Counted from the first letter of the stretch, positions 1-5,928 are shown. The stretch is 6,572 nt of DNA from Chloroflexota bacterium (GCA_028875085.1 JAPPFU010000094.1:1-6572), one strand, 5' to 3'. Numbers and translations are program-made. Notes: generated from the sequence alone by a model not told the origin.

Positions 1-2
1 GC

Positions 3-578
3 CACTACGACCCCGAGTTCGAGACGTTCACCTATGGGGATATGTGCGACGAGAACGCGCGGGCGTCCGGCCTGCGAGGGCTGCGGCGCGGGGACGCACT
101 GCTGTTCTTGGTCAGAATGGAGCGGTGGAGGGAAGACAGGCGGACGAAGGAGTTCGGCTTCTATCTCATCGGCGGCCTGCGCGTGGATTGGGTGCTGGGC
201 GGCGTAACCGAGGCGCTCACGGGCCAGGACGCCGAGCGCGCCGCCACCAACGCGCACGTGCGCAAGGCGCGCGCCGACGGCGATTGGAACGGCTTCTGGG
301 TGTTCGGCGGCTCGCCGAGCCTATCGCGGAGGTTCGAGCGCGCCGTGCCGGTCGATCGCGGGCTCTGCGAGCAGGTGTTCCGCGACGCCAGCGGCAACCC
401 GTGGCGTTGGCCCCCCGGCAAGTCCTGCCTCTCTGTCATCGGCTCCTACACGCGCACCTGCCGCTGCGTGCTGGACACCGCCGTCCCCGACCAAGCGCGG
501 CGCGCGGAGACGCTGCGCGCGTGGATAGCGCAGCACAGCGGTGCAGAGGGCGCAGCAGTGCTTGACAGCGCTGTATAA
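3..578 (+). CDS. Nmad3-like hypothetical protein, 5'-truncated
   Basis: The reading frame is open from the left edge, so the true start lies outside the window. The ATG at 42 is probably internal because family-like residues (HYDPEF, then FTYGD) are encoded before it. The visible part is 191 residues ending at a TAA. Using visible-fragment numbering, it shows HYDPEF and TYGD at 1-13, a hydrophobic GDALLFLV stretch near 30-37, GFYLIGGLRV near 52-61, NAH at 83-85 and a GGSPSLSRRFERAVP block near 102-116. This order (DPxFExxTYGD, GDxLLF, YxLIGLxV, NAH, then a G-S-R-x-ERxxP block) resembles my recollection of the Nmad3 family (nucleotide modification associated domain 3), whose biochemical activity is not established. 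There is no signal peptide or membrane segment in the visible part. Six cysteines occur in the C-terminal half. The open frame is certain; the family call is tentative. Confidence 0.6.
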   Translation, partial: HYDPEFETFTYGDMCDENARASGLRGLRRGDALLFLVRMERWREDRRTKEFGFYLIGGLRVDWVLGGVTEALTGQDAERAATNAHVRKARADGDWNGFWVFGGSPSLSRRFERAVPVDRGLCEQVFRDASGNPWRWPPGKSCLSVIGSYTRTCRCVLDTAVPDQARRAETLRAWIAQHSGAEGAAVLDSAV

Positions 579-627
579 AGGAAGGGGATAGGGGGCGCGA
601 CGAGGTCAGGGAGTGGCGAGGGGCCGC

Positions 628-645
628 CGCCCCGCGCTTGGGGCG
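628..645 (+). other. GC-rich hairpin between the first gene and the oxidoreductase gene
   Basis: A perfect 6-bp inverted repeat, CGCCCC (628-633) and GGGGCG (640-645), encloses a 6-nt loop, GCGCTT. It lies 49 bp after the first gene's stop and directly before the next gene's -10 element. It could help end the upstream transcript, but there is no T-run, so it is not a classical intrinsic terminator. In a GC-rich intergenic stretch a chance hairpin is also plausible. Confidence 0.3.
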
Positions 646-654
646 TGCTAGACT
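646..654 (+). promoter_or_regulatory. Extended -10 promoter of the oxidoreductase gene
   Basis: TGCTAGACT contains a TG dinucleotide, one spacer base and a TAGACT hexamer (649-654), matching an extended -10 with the key T-A-----T bases. No -35 match is found 16 to 18 nt upstream, where the sequence is GC-only. The hexamer ends 12 nt before the ATG at 667, predicting a 5' UTR of about 5 to 6 nt, too short for a Shine-Dalgarno site; none is seen. Supported by the similar layout at the two other plus-strand units. Confidence 0.45.
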
Positions 655-666
655 GGCTGCCCCGCT

Positions 667-2766
667 ATGCCCGATCCGCTGAACGGCCGCGTCGACTTCT
701 GGAACATCGGCTACCCGCTGGGGGCGGCGGTGTACCTGCTGGGCGTCGTGGCGCTGGCGTTCATCGCGTGGGGGCTGTACCGGCGCTCGCGCTACTGGCG
801 GCTAGGGACGGCGACGGGGGAGTTCGGCGGCTGGGGCGCGCGGCTGCGCGCGTTCGCGCAGTGGATAGCGGCGGACGCGCTGGCGCACCGGCGCTTCGTG
901 CGGCGGGAGCGGTTGCCCGGCATAACGCACGCGCTCATCTTCTGGGGCATCGCGCTGCTGTTCGTGGCCACCACGCTCAGCGCCGTCGAGTTCAACGCCG
1001 AGGAGTACCTGGGCGTGCGGCTGCCGACGGTGCGCTGGTCGTTGCAGTTGGAGTTGGTGTGGGACTTGGCGGGCTTGGCGCTGATGGCGGGTCTGGGTCT
1101 GGCGGCCTACCGGCGTTACGTGCTGCGTCCGCCCCGCCTCAACACGCTGCTGGACAACGGCGTGCTGCTGGCGCTGCTGTTCGCCATGGCGGTGAGCGGG
1201 TTCGTATTGCAGGCGCTGCGGATGGCGGCGACGGAGTTGGAGCCGAGCAGCGCGTTGTACGCGCCGGAGGCCGCGCCGTGGTCATTCGTCTCCTACGCGA
1301 TGGCGCTAGCGGTGCGCGGCGCGGGCGCATCGGTGTGGACGATGGAGGCGGCGCACTTCGCGTTGTGGTGGGCGCACGCGGCGCTGATGACGGCGACGTT
1401 CGGGTACGCGGCGTGGCGGTTCGGGCTGCTGATGCACGTGTTCGTCGCACCCGCCGCTATCTTCCTGCGCTCGGCGGTGGTGCGGCCAAAGGGCGCGCTG
1501 CGTCCGATGGGCGATCTGATGGAGGCGGAGTCGTTCGGCGCGGGCGAGTTGCGCCAGCTGACGATGAAGCAGCTGGTCGAGTTGGACGCGTGCACGAACT
1601 GCGGGCGCTGCCAAGACCAGTGCCCGGCGTGGGCGAGCGGGAAGCCGCTCTCGCCGCGCAAACTGGTGCAGGACGCGAAGGCGCACATGGAGGCCGTCGC
1701 CCCGCGCTTGCTTGCGAGGCAAGAGCCCGGCGCGAGCCTCGCGCACGACGCGGTTACGGACGCGGTGCTGTGGTCGTGCACCACCTGCCGCGCGTGCGTC
1801 GAGGCGTGTCCGGCGGGGGTGGAGCACATCGACGCCATCATCGATATGCGGCGCTTCCTGACGATGGAGGAGGCGTCCGCGCCCGATACGGCGATGCAGG
1901 CGCTGGCCTCGATGGAGCAGCGGGGGCACCCGTGGCGGGGCGCGCAGGCGTCGCGCACCGACTGGATGAACGGCAGCGGCGCCATCACGATGGCCGACGA
2001 CGCGGAGCATGAGGTGCTGCTGTGGGTGGGGTGCACGGCGGCGCTGGATGAGCGGAGCCAGAAGGTGGCACGGGCGATGGCGTCGGTGCTGAAGACGGCG
2101 GGCGTGCGCTACCGCGTGCTGGGGGAGGAGGAGGCCTGCACAGGCGACCCGGCGCGGCGGTTGGGCAACGAGTATCTGTTCGAGACGCTGGCGCGCCAAA
2201 ACATCGAGACGTTCGAGCGCTACGGCGTGCGCGAGGTGCTCACGCTGTGTCCGCACTGCTTCAACACGCTGAAGAACGAGTATCCGCAGTTCGGCGGGGA
2301 ATACCGCGTGCGCCACTATGCGGAGTTCGTGGCGGAGTTGGTGCGGGAGGGGCGGCTGCGCCCGGTGGCTCCGGTCGAGGCGTCGGTGGCGTACCACGAT
2401 TCGTGCTACCTGGGGCGGCACAACGGCATCTACGATGCGCCGCGGGAGATCGCCAAGGCGATACCGGGGCTGCGGCTGGTGGAGATGGGGGAGGGGCGCT
2501 GCCGCGAGCAGGGCTTCTGCTGCGGCGCGGGCGGCGGGCGCATGTGGATGGAGGAGGAGGGTCGCCGCGTCAACCACATCCGCACCGAGCACTTCCTTGA
2601 CACGAAGGCCGACGTCGTCAGCGTCTCCTGTCCCTTCTGTCTGCAGATGATGGAGGAGGGCATCGGCGCGAAGGGCGTGTCCGAGACCAGGTCGGCGAAG
2701 GACCTGCTCGAGTTGCTAGACGATAGCCTGCGGGGCGGCGTTGAAACGCCTCCGCCCGCACCGTAG
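667..2766 (+). CDS. Membrane-bound heterodisulfide reductase-related iron-sulfur oxidoreductase (FadF / ETF:menaquinone oxidoreductase type)
   Basis: The product is 699 residues, close to the usual size of FadF-type proteins. The N-terminal third (about 16-38, 86-108, 126-150, 160-187, 226-270) is a NarI-like membrane domain; H88, H230, H237 and H257 are candidate heme b ligands. A ferredoxin-like dicluster follows: C309, C312, C315 and C319-Pro, then C371, C374, C377 and C381-Pro. Two CCG (DUF224) modules come next: C456, C491 and CPHC 528-531; then C580, C618-C619-G and CPFC 655-658, with the CCGAGGGRMW signature of non-cubane cluster binding. Such proteins pass electrons, typically from electron-transfer flavoprotein reduced by acyl-CoA dehydrogenases, to menaquinone. 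No etfAB or acyl-CoA dehydrogenase gene lies in the window, so the donor is inferred from the family. The ATG at 667 follows an extended -10 and places the first helix correctly. Other lactate, glycolate or sulfur-linked CCG oxidoreductases are less likely given the N-terminal membrane domain. Confidence 0.88.
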   Translation: MPDPLNGRVDFWNIGYPLGAAVYLLGVVALAFIAWGLYRRSRYWRLGTATGEFGGWGARLRAFAQWIAADALAHRRFVRRERLPGITHALIFWGIALLFVATTLSAVEFNAEEYLGVRLPTVRWSLQLELVWDLAGLALMAGLGLAAYRRYVLRPPRLNTLLDNGVLLALLFAMAVSGFVLQALRMAATELEPSSALYAPEAAPWSFVSYAMALAVRGAGASVWTMEAAHFALWWAHAALMTATFGYAAWRFGLLMHVFVAPAAIFLRSAVVRPKGALRPMGDLMEAESFGAGELRQLTMKQLVELDACTNCGRCQDQCPAWASGKPLSPRKLVQDAKAHMEAVAPRLLARQEPGASLAHDAVTDAVLWSCTTCRACVEACPAGVEHIDAIIDMRRFLTMEEASAPDTAMQALASMEQRGHPWRGAQASRTDWMNGSGAITMADDAEHEVLLWVGCTAALDERSQKVARAMASVLKTAGVRYRVLGEEEACTGDPARRLGNEYLFETLARQNIETFERYGVREVLTLCPHCFNTLKNEYPQFGGEYRVRHYAEFVAELVREGRLRPVAPVEASVAYHDSCYLGRHNGIYDAPREIAKAIPGLRLVEMGEGRCREQGFCCGAGGGRMWMEEEGRRVNHIRTEHFLDTKADVVSVSCPFCLQMMEEGIGAKGVSETRSAKDLLELLDDSLRGGVETPPPAP

Positions 2767-2769
2767 GAT
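2741..2769 (+). promoter_or_regulatory. Promoter of the hydratase operon, overlapping the upstream stop codon
   Basis: TTGAAA (2741-2746) and TAGGAT (2764-2769) are separated by exactly 17 nt, the ideal housekeeping sigma spacing. The -35 lies within the last codons of the oxidoreductase gene, and the TAG stop codon (2764-2766) is the first half of the -10. The -10 ends 9 nt before the ATG at 2779, predicting a start site about 2 to 3 nt before that ATG. No Shine-Dalgarno sequence is present, consistent with a leaderless message. Confidence 0.65.
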
Positions 2770-2778
2770 GGGCACGCG

Positions 2779-3087
2779 ATGAGCGCAGCCCCCGACGACC
2801 GCAAGCCTCACGACCGGGGCGGATGGCCCACGGACGAGCACGTGGACACGCACGACCACGCGCACTTGGATTGGGAGTGGCGGACGGACGCGCTCGTGCG
2901 CGTCCTCTCTGCGAAGGGCGTCATCTCCACCGACCAGATGCGGCGCGCTATCGAGAGTCTGCCGCTGGAGCGCTACGAAGCGTCGTCGTACTACGAGCGA
3001 TGGAGCGCGGCGCTGGAGGCGCTGCTGGTCGAGAAGGGGTTGCTCGCTGCGGCGGAGGTGGACGCCCGTGCGAGAGGCGCAGCGTGA
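2779..3087 (+). CDS. Nitrile hydratase beta subunit N-terminal half (thiocyanate hydrolase ScnB-like)
   Basis: This 102-residue protein matches the helical N-terminal half of nitrile hydratase beta chains: HDRGG at 11-15, DWEWRTDAL at 31-39, RRAIESLP at 55-62, YYERW at 71-75 and LLVEKGLL at 82-89. In intact beta subunits this part wraps the alpha chain, and an arginine hydrogen-bonds the oxidised cysteines of the metal claw; R55 or R56 is a candidate. Residues 21-29 are rich in His and Asp. The gene overlaps the next by 4 nt (GTGA), so the two halves should be made together. In thiocyanate hydrolase the same split exists, with gene order scnB-scnA-scnC, which matches this operon. The related metallochaperone family (P15K/NhlE type) also derives from this domain; the RRAIES-P---Y---SYYERW pattern favours a structural subunit. 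The ATG is set by the promoter just upstream. Confidence 0.8.
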   Translation: MSAAPDDRKPHDRGGWPTDEHVDTHDHAHLDWEWRTDALVRVLSAKGVISTDQMRRAIESLPLERYEASSYYERWSAALEALLVEKGLLAAAEVDARARGAA

Positions 3088-3389
3088 CTGAGGCGCGCGC
3101 CCGCTTCGCTCCCGGTGACCGCGTGCGAGTGCGCCGGGAGTATCCGCCGACGCACTTCCGCACGCCGCTCTACGCGCAGGGCAAGACGGGCGTGGTGGAG
3201 CATCTGTACGGGGCGTACCGCAACCCGGAGGATCTGGCCTACGCCCGCGACGGCTTGCCAAAGGCGCCGTTGTACCGGGTGCGCTTTGAGCAGACGCATC
3301 TGTGGCCGGAGTACGCGGGCGCGGCGCACGATACACTGTGCATCGACCTGTATGACCATTGGCTGGAGCCGAGCGAGGGAGGACTATGA
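3084..3389 (+). CDS. Nitrile hydratase beta subunit C-terminal half, SH3-like barrel (thiocyanate hydrolase ScnA-like)
   Basis: Translation from the GTG at 3084 gives 101 residues matching the SH3-like C-terminal domain of nitrile hydratase beta: RFAPGDRVRV (7-16), PPTHFRTPLYAQGKTG (21-36), LYRVRF (63-68), LW (73-74) and DLYDHWLEP (88-96). The PxxHxRxPxYxxGKxG block is the hallmark; R26 is a candidate for the second beta-chain arginine that contacts the cysteine oxygens. The GTG is chosen because it overlaps the previous TGA as GTGA, has GAGAGG (3072-3077) 6 nt upstream, and gives a protein starting right at the domain. The same frame is open further upstream, but those residues do not resemble the family. 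The end overlaps the next gene as ATGA. The linker that joins the halves in single-chain beta subunits is absent, so this looks like a stable split rather than a recent frameshift. Confidence 0.8.
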   Translation: MTEARARFAPGDRVRVRREYPPTHFRTPLYAQGKTGVVEHLYGAYRNPEDLAYARDGLPKAPLYRVRFEQTHLWPEYAGAAHDTLCIDLYDHWLEPSEGGL

Positions 3390-4042
3390 GCGAGCACGAC
3401 CATCCGCACGAGCACGCGCAACGCGACTTTCAGCCCGACGAGGAGCCGACGGCCTCCGCCCTGCGCGCAGCCGCCATCGAGGCGCTGCTGACGGAGAAGG
3501 GGGTGGTTGCGCGCGAGGAGGTTACGCGGGTGGTGGAGGCTACGCGGGCGCAGACGCCGCAAGCGGGCGCGGCAGTGGTGGCGAGGGCGTGGAGCGACCC
3601 GGCGTACAAGGAGCGGCTGAAGGCGCGCCCGTTCGAGGCCATCGCCGAGTTGGGCTACGACATTCCCATCGAGGCGCCGCAACTCTACGTCGTCGAGAAC
3701 TCGCCCGCGCAGCGCAACGTCATCGTCTGCACCTTGTGCTCGTGCTACCCGCGCGCGCTCCTCGGGCCGCCGCCGGACTGGTACAAGAGCCTGGCGTACC
3801 GTTCGCGCGTGGTTGTGGAGCCGCGCGCGGTGCTGCGGGAGTTCGGGACGGTCGTCCCGGACGACGTGGAGGTGAAGGTGTGGGACAGCACCGCCGACCT
3901 GCGCTTTCTGGTGATTCCGGAGCGTCCGGCGGGGACGGAGGGGCTGGGAGAGGATGCGTTGGCGGGGCTGGTTACGCGGGACAGCATGATCGGGGTGAGC
4001 GACGCGCTCGCGCCGGAGGGAGCGGAGGTGCGAGCAGGGTAG
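3386..4042 (+). CDS. Cobalt-type nitrile hydratase alpha subunit / thiocyanate hydrolase gamma-like
   Basis: This 218-residue catalytic subunit carries the metal claw C115-T-L-C118-S-C120, where three cysteine sulfurs and two backbone amides bind a non-corrin Co(III) or Fe(III). Thr after the first Cys is the usual mark of cobalt enzymes (Ser in iron enzymes). Two cysteines are normally oxidised to sulfinate and sulfenate. Other family blocks are PPPDWYKS (128-135), YRSRVVVEPRAVL (138-150), VWDSTADLRFLV (165-176), PAGTEG (181-186) and LVTRDSMIGV (195-204). The N-terminus is His/Asp-rich (residues 3-10), as in other alpha chains. The reaction is hydration of a nitrile to an amide or, if a true thiocyanate hydrolase, thiocyanate to carbonyl sulfide and ammonia; sequence alone does not settle which. 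GGAGG (3378-3382) lies only 3 nt before the ATG, so coupling through the ATGA overlap is probably important. No metallochaperone or amidase gene is adjacent. Confidence 0.9.
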   Translation: MSEHDHPHEHAQRDFQPDEEPTASALRAAAIEALLTEKGVVAREEVTRVVEATRAQTPQAGAAVVARAWSDPAYKERLKARPFEAIAELGYDIPIEAPQLYVVENSPAQRNVIVCTLCSCYPRALLGPPPDWYKSLAYRSRVVVEPRAVLREFGTVVPDDVEVKVWDSTADLRFLVIPERPAGTEGLGEDALAGLVTRDSMIGVSDALAPEGAEVRAG

Positions 4043-4047
4043 GGCGG

Positions 4048-4079
4048 CGTTCGTCCTTCGAGTTCCCTCAGGATGAACG
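4048..4079 (+). repeat. Intergenic hairpin, probable dispersed repeat
   Basis: CGTTCGTCCT (4048-4057) pairs with AGGATGAACG (4070-4079) along 10 bp with one G-U wobble. GAG/CTC inside the loop can extend the helix across a 2-nt bulge. It starts 6 nt after the hydratase alpha stop. The sequence resembles REP-like intergenic palindromes I recall from GC-rich environmental bacteria, but only one copy is in this window. It may also protect or end the operon transcript; there is no T-run. Confidence 0.5.
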
Positions 4080-4083
4080 GAGA

Positions 4084-4112
4084 GGGCGCCCACAAGGGAC
4101 GCCCCTACGGGG
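4084..4112 (+). repeat. Second intergenic hairpin, probable dispersed repeat
   Basis: GGGCGCCC (4084-4091) and GGG-A-CGCCC (4096-4104) form an 8-bp stem with one bulged A and an ACAA loop. An overlapping alternative palindrome, CCCC-TAC-GGGG (4102-4112), follows at once. Two structured elements in tandem, 4 nt apart, in a 133-bp gap suggest a composite REP-like unit rather than a single terminator. The dispersed nature is inferred. Confidence 0.45.
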
Positions 4113-4137
4113 AGGAAGAGGATGGGGCGGCGAGCGC

Positions 4138-4166
4138 TTGACCGGGTTCGGCGGCGCGCCTAGGAT
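4138..4166 (+). promoter_or_regulatory. Promoter of nuoA
   Basis: TTGACC (4138-4143) and TAGGAT (4161-4166) are separated by exactly 17 nt. The -10 hexamer is identical to that of the hydratase operon and likewise ends 9 nt before the ATG. The predicted start site is 2 to 3 nt before the ATG at 4176 and no Shine-Dalgarno sequence is visible, so the transcript is probably leaderless. It shows that nuoA is transcribed independently of the hydratase genes. Confidence 0.65.
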
Positions 4167-4175
4167 TCGCGGGCG

Positions 4176-4622
4176 ATGGACGACTATCTGCGCCAGTACG
4201 GTCTGCTGCTGATCCTCGGCGCCGTCGCGGTGGCGGTTCCGGTGTCGGTGCTGGGCCTCTCGTTCGCGGCCTCGAAGGTTCGGGTGCGCCCGCGCCGCCC
4301 GAATCCCATCAAGTACGACGCCTACGAGTGCGGGATGGAGACGATCGGGGAGCCGCGCTGGGAGCGGTTCAACGTGCGCTACTACCGCTACGCGCTGCTG
4401 TTCGTGCTGTTCGACGTGGAGGTGGTGTTCCTGTTTCCGTGGGCGACGCGGTTGAACGCGCTGGGGTGGGCGGCGCTGGGCGCCGTTGCCGTGTTCGCGT
4501 TCGTGATGATGGCCGGGTGGGTGTACGAGTGGGCGCGCGGCGGCATGGACTGGGACGAGTCGGGCGCGCGCCCCCAACTCCGCGAAGCGCCGGCGGAGGA
4601 GCGGGAGGCGGTGGCGGCGTAA
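4176..4622 (+). CDS. nuoA: NADH-quinone oxidoreductase subunit A
   Basis: This 148-residue product is a complex I membrane subunit located near the quinone-binding junction of the peripheral and membrane arms. It shows the expected three helices: about 8-30, 70-90 and 95-117. Family hallmarks are YDAYECGM at 47-54 in the cytoplasmic loop and RYYRYALLFVLFDVEVVFLF at 68-87, with the conserved acidic D80 and E82 in helix 2. The loop cysteine of YECG, which marks quinone-cavity access in other species, is C52. The C-terminal tail (about 125-148) is polar and Glu/Ala-rich. Length is slightly above the common 115-140. It has its own promoter and no ribosome-binding site. Normally nuoB follows directly; here the next gene is a convergent glycosyltransferase, so nuoA stands alone and its partners must be encoded elsewhere. 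Confidence 0.95.
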   Translation: MDDYLRQYGLLLILGAVAVAVPVSVLGLSFAASKVRVRPRRPNPIKYDAYECGMETIGEPRWERFNVRYYRYALLFVLFDVEVVFLFPWATRLNALGWAALGAVAVFAFVMMAGWVYEWARGGMDWDESGARPQLREAPAEEREAVAA

Positions 4623-4625
4623 GGG

Positions 4626-4639
4626 GCGCTGGCTAGCGC
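4626..4639. terminator. Short hairpin between convergent genes
   Basis: GCGCT (4626-4630) and AGCGC (4635-4639) form a 5-bp stem with a GGCT loop, 4 nt after the nuoA stop and 28 nt from the glycosyltransferase stop on the other strand. The position suits a bidirectional terminator, but the stem is short and neither side has a T-run, so the call is weak. Confidence 0.25.
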
Positions 4640-4666
4640 GTCAGGGAGTCGGCGCGGTCGTGGGCC

Positions 4667-5920
4667 TTACGCACGGCGGCGCGGGGGCGGCGGGAGGCTG
4701 CGTCCGTCGCCGGAGGGACGTTTCCACAAGGGCGGCAACGCCGACGGCTTGCCGGAGAGCGCCTCGGCGTAGACGGCGTTGGTGCGGGCGGCGACCACGC
4801 GCCAATCGTAGACCTGCTCGGCGAGGCGGCGGGATTGGGCGCGCATCTGCGCGAGCCTGTCCGCGTCGCTTAGAAGAGCGTCGAGGCGGTCGGCGAGGGC
4901 GGGGGTGTCGCCCGGAAGAAAGACCTCCGCGTTGGGCGGCGCCTCCATCCCGGCGGCGTAGTAGGGGTCGGTGTGGACGATGGCGAGGCCGCAGGCCATC
5001 GCCTCGAGCATGGCTATGCCGGGCGTGCCAGGCCATACTGCGATGTCCGCCGCCGACATGAAGGCGGGCAGTTCGGCGTTGGCGGCGCGCCCCGTAACGC
5101 TCACCATGCCGCGCAGGCCAGGGTCGATGCCGGCAAGCATCGCCCGCTCTACCGCGGGCGGCGCCGGGCCGACCAGCAGCAGCCGCGCCTCGTGCTTTCG
5201 CGCGATAGCCCCCCACGCCGCGACCAGCGTGTCCACCCGCTTGTCGAATCCGATGCGCCCGAAGAACGCCACCACCGGCGCGTCCGGCGGTATGCCCAAT
5301 CGCTCGCGCACCCGCGCCCTGTCCTCGGCGCGGTATCGGAAGGCCTCCGTATCCACGCCGAGGGTGGAGTGGGTCATCCGCTCGTAGGGGATGCCGAGTT
5401 CGTTGTGCAGCACCGACTCCGCGTCCGGCATCAGCGGGACGTAGCGGGCGATGACGTTGCCGAAGCGCGGGAGGAGCAGGTAGCGGAAGAGGGCGCGGTA
5501 GTAGAGCAGTTTGGCCAGCCCGCGCGGCAGGATGTTGAAGTAGCAGAGGTGAGAGTCGATGACGACGGGGACGCGGCGGCGGCGCGCCCAAGAGAGGGCT
5601 TGGAGGGTGAGGAGGCCGGTGGCGGAGTGGAGGTGGAGCACGTCAGGCGCGGCGCGGGAGAGGGCGTCGCCGAGGCCGCGCAGCACCAACTGGCGGCGCC
5701 CCCATGCTTGGGCGCGGGGGCGCAGGCGCACGATGTTGACGCCGCGCTCGACGCCCCAGCCGCGGGGGAACTCGCGCCCGCCGGCCTCCCACTCGGGCAC
5801 AAGGCCGGTGGAAGTGATGAGCGTAACCTCCGCCCCGAGCGCCGCCTGGGCGAAGGCGAGGTGGTTCTCCTCGTAGCTCAGCCCCGGCTGGTAGTAGTGG
5901 ACGACGTGGGCGACTCTGAT
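4667..5920 (-). CDS. GT4-type glycosyltransferase with a probable ATC start
   Basis: The protein has a GT-B fold with two Rossmann-like domains. The N-domain opens with RVAHVVHYYQPGLSYEEN, the acceptor-side strand and loop seen at the very start of many GT4 enzymes. LHLHSATG follows near 95-102, HSTLGVDTEAF near 184-194, FFGRIGFDKRVDTL near 219-232 (donor diphosphate-contacting R222 and K227), and LEAMACG near 305-311. The substrate cannot be told; roles in surface polysaccharide or glycolipid synthesis are typical. The ordinary start would be the GTG at 5800, but that removes 40 residues including the first strand. The only credible start is ATC at 5918-5920 with GGAGG 8 nt upstream, giving 417 residues; a sequencing or assembly error in an original ATG is the alternative. 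The usual first Glu of the EX7E motif is Gly (G298), while the second (E306) is kept. It lies 21 bp after the end of the rpoC frame and is probably co-transcribed. Confidence 0.85.
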   Translation of the reverse strand: MRVAHVVHYYQPGLSYEENHLAFAQAALGAEVTLITSTGLVPEWEAGGREFPRGWGVERGVNIVRLRPRAQAWGRRQLVLRGLGDALSRAAPDVLHLHSATGLLTLQALSWARRRRVPVVIDSHLCYFNILPRGLAKLLYYRALFRYLLLPRFGNVIARYVPLMPDAESVLHNELGIPYERMTHSTLGVDTEAFRYRAEDRARVRERLGIPPDAPVVAFFGRIGFDKRVDTLVAAWGAIARKHEARLLLVGPAPPAVERAMLAGIDPGLRGMVSVTGRAANAELPAFMSAADIAVWPGTPGIAMLEAMACGLAIVHTDPYYAAGMEAPPNAEVFLPGDTPALADRLDALLSDADRLAQMRAQSRRLAEQVYDWRVVAARTNAVYAEALSGKPSALPPLWKRPSGDGRSLPPPPRRRA

Positions 5921-5928
5921 GGCTTGCG

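Noticed and set aside
645..2012. 455-codon open frame overlapping the oxidoreductase gene
   Set aside because: It is a GC-driven shadow frame with Arg/Gly/Ala-rich sequence and no recognisable motif; the other frame encodes the cysteine-rich oxidoreductase.
1306..2592. 428-codon minus-strand open frame
   Set aside because: Antisense shadow of the oxidoreductase gene; the composition is Arg/His/Leu-rich low complexity with no family features.
3072..3100. Split beta chain as a frameshift error in one gene
   Set aside because: Each half has a plausible start, the second has its own ribosome-binding site, the junction is a regular GTGA overlap, and the linker of fused beta chains is missing. 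A stable split is more likely.
3239..4093. 284-codon minus-strand frame opposite the hydratase genes
   Set aside because: Antisense shadow with no ribosome-binding site or motif.
3115..4212. Long plus-strand frame (365 codons) across the hydratase genes
   Set aside because: Overlaps two well-supported subunit genes and nuoA and encodes Arg/Gly-rich sequence; a shadow frame.
5798..5800. GTG at 5800 as the glycosyltransferase start
   Set aside because: It would delete 40 residues that clearly match the GT4 N-terminus, and the ATC upstream has the better ribosome-binding site.
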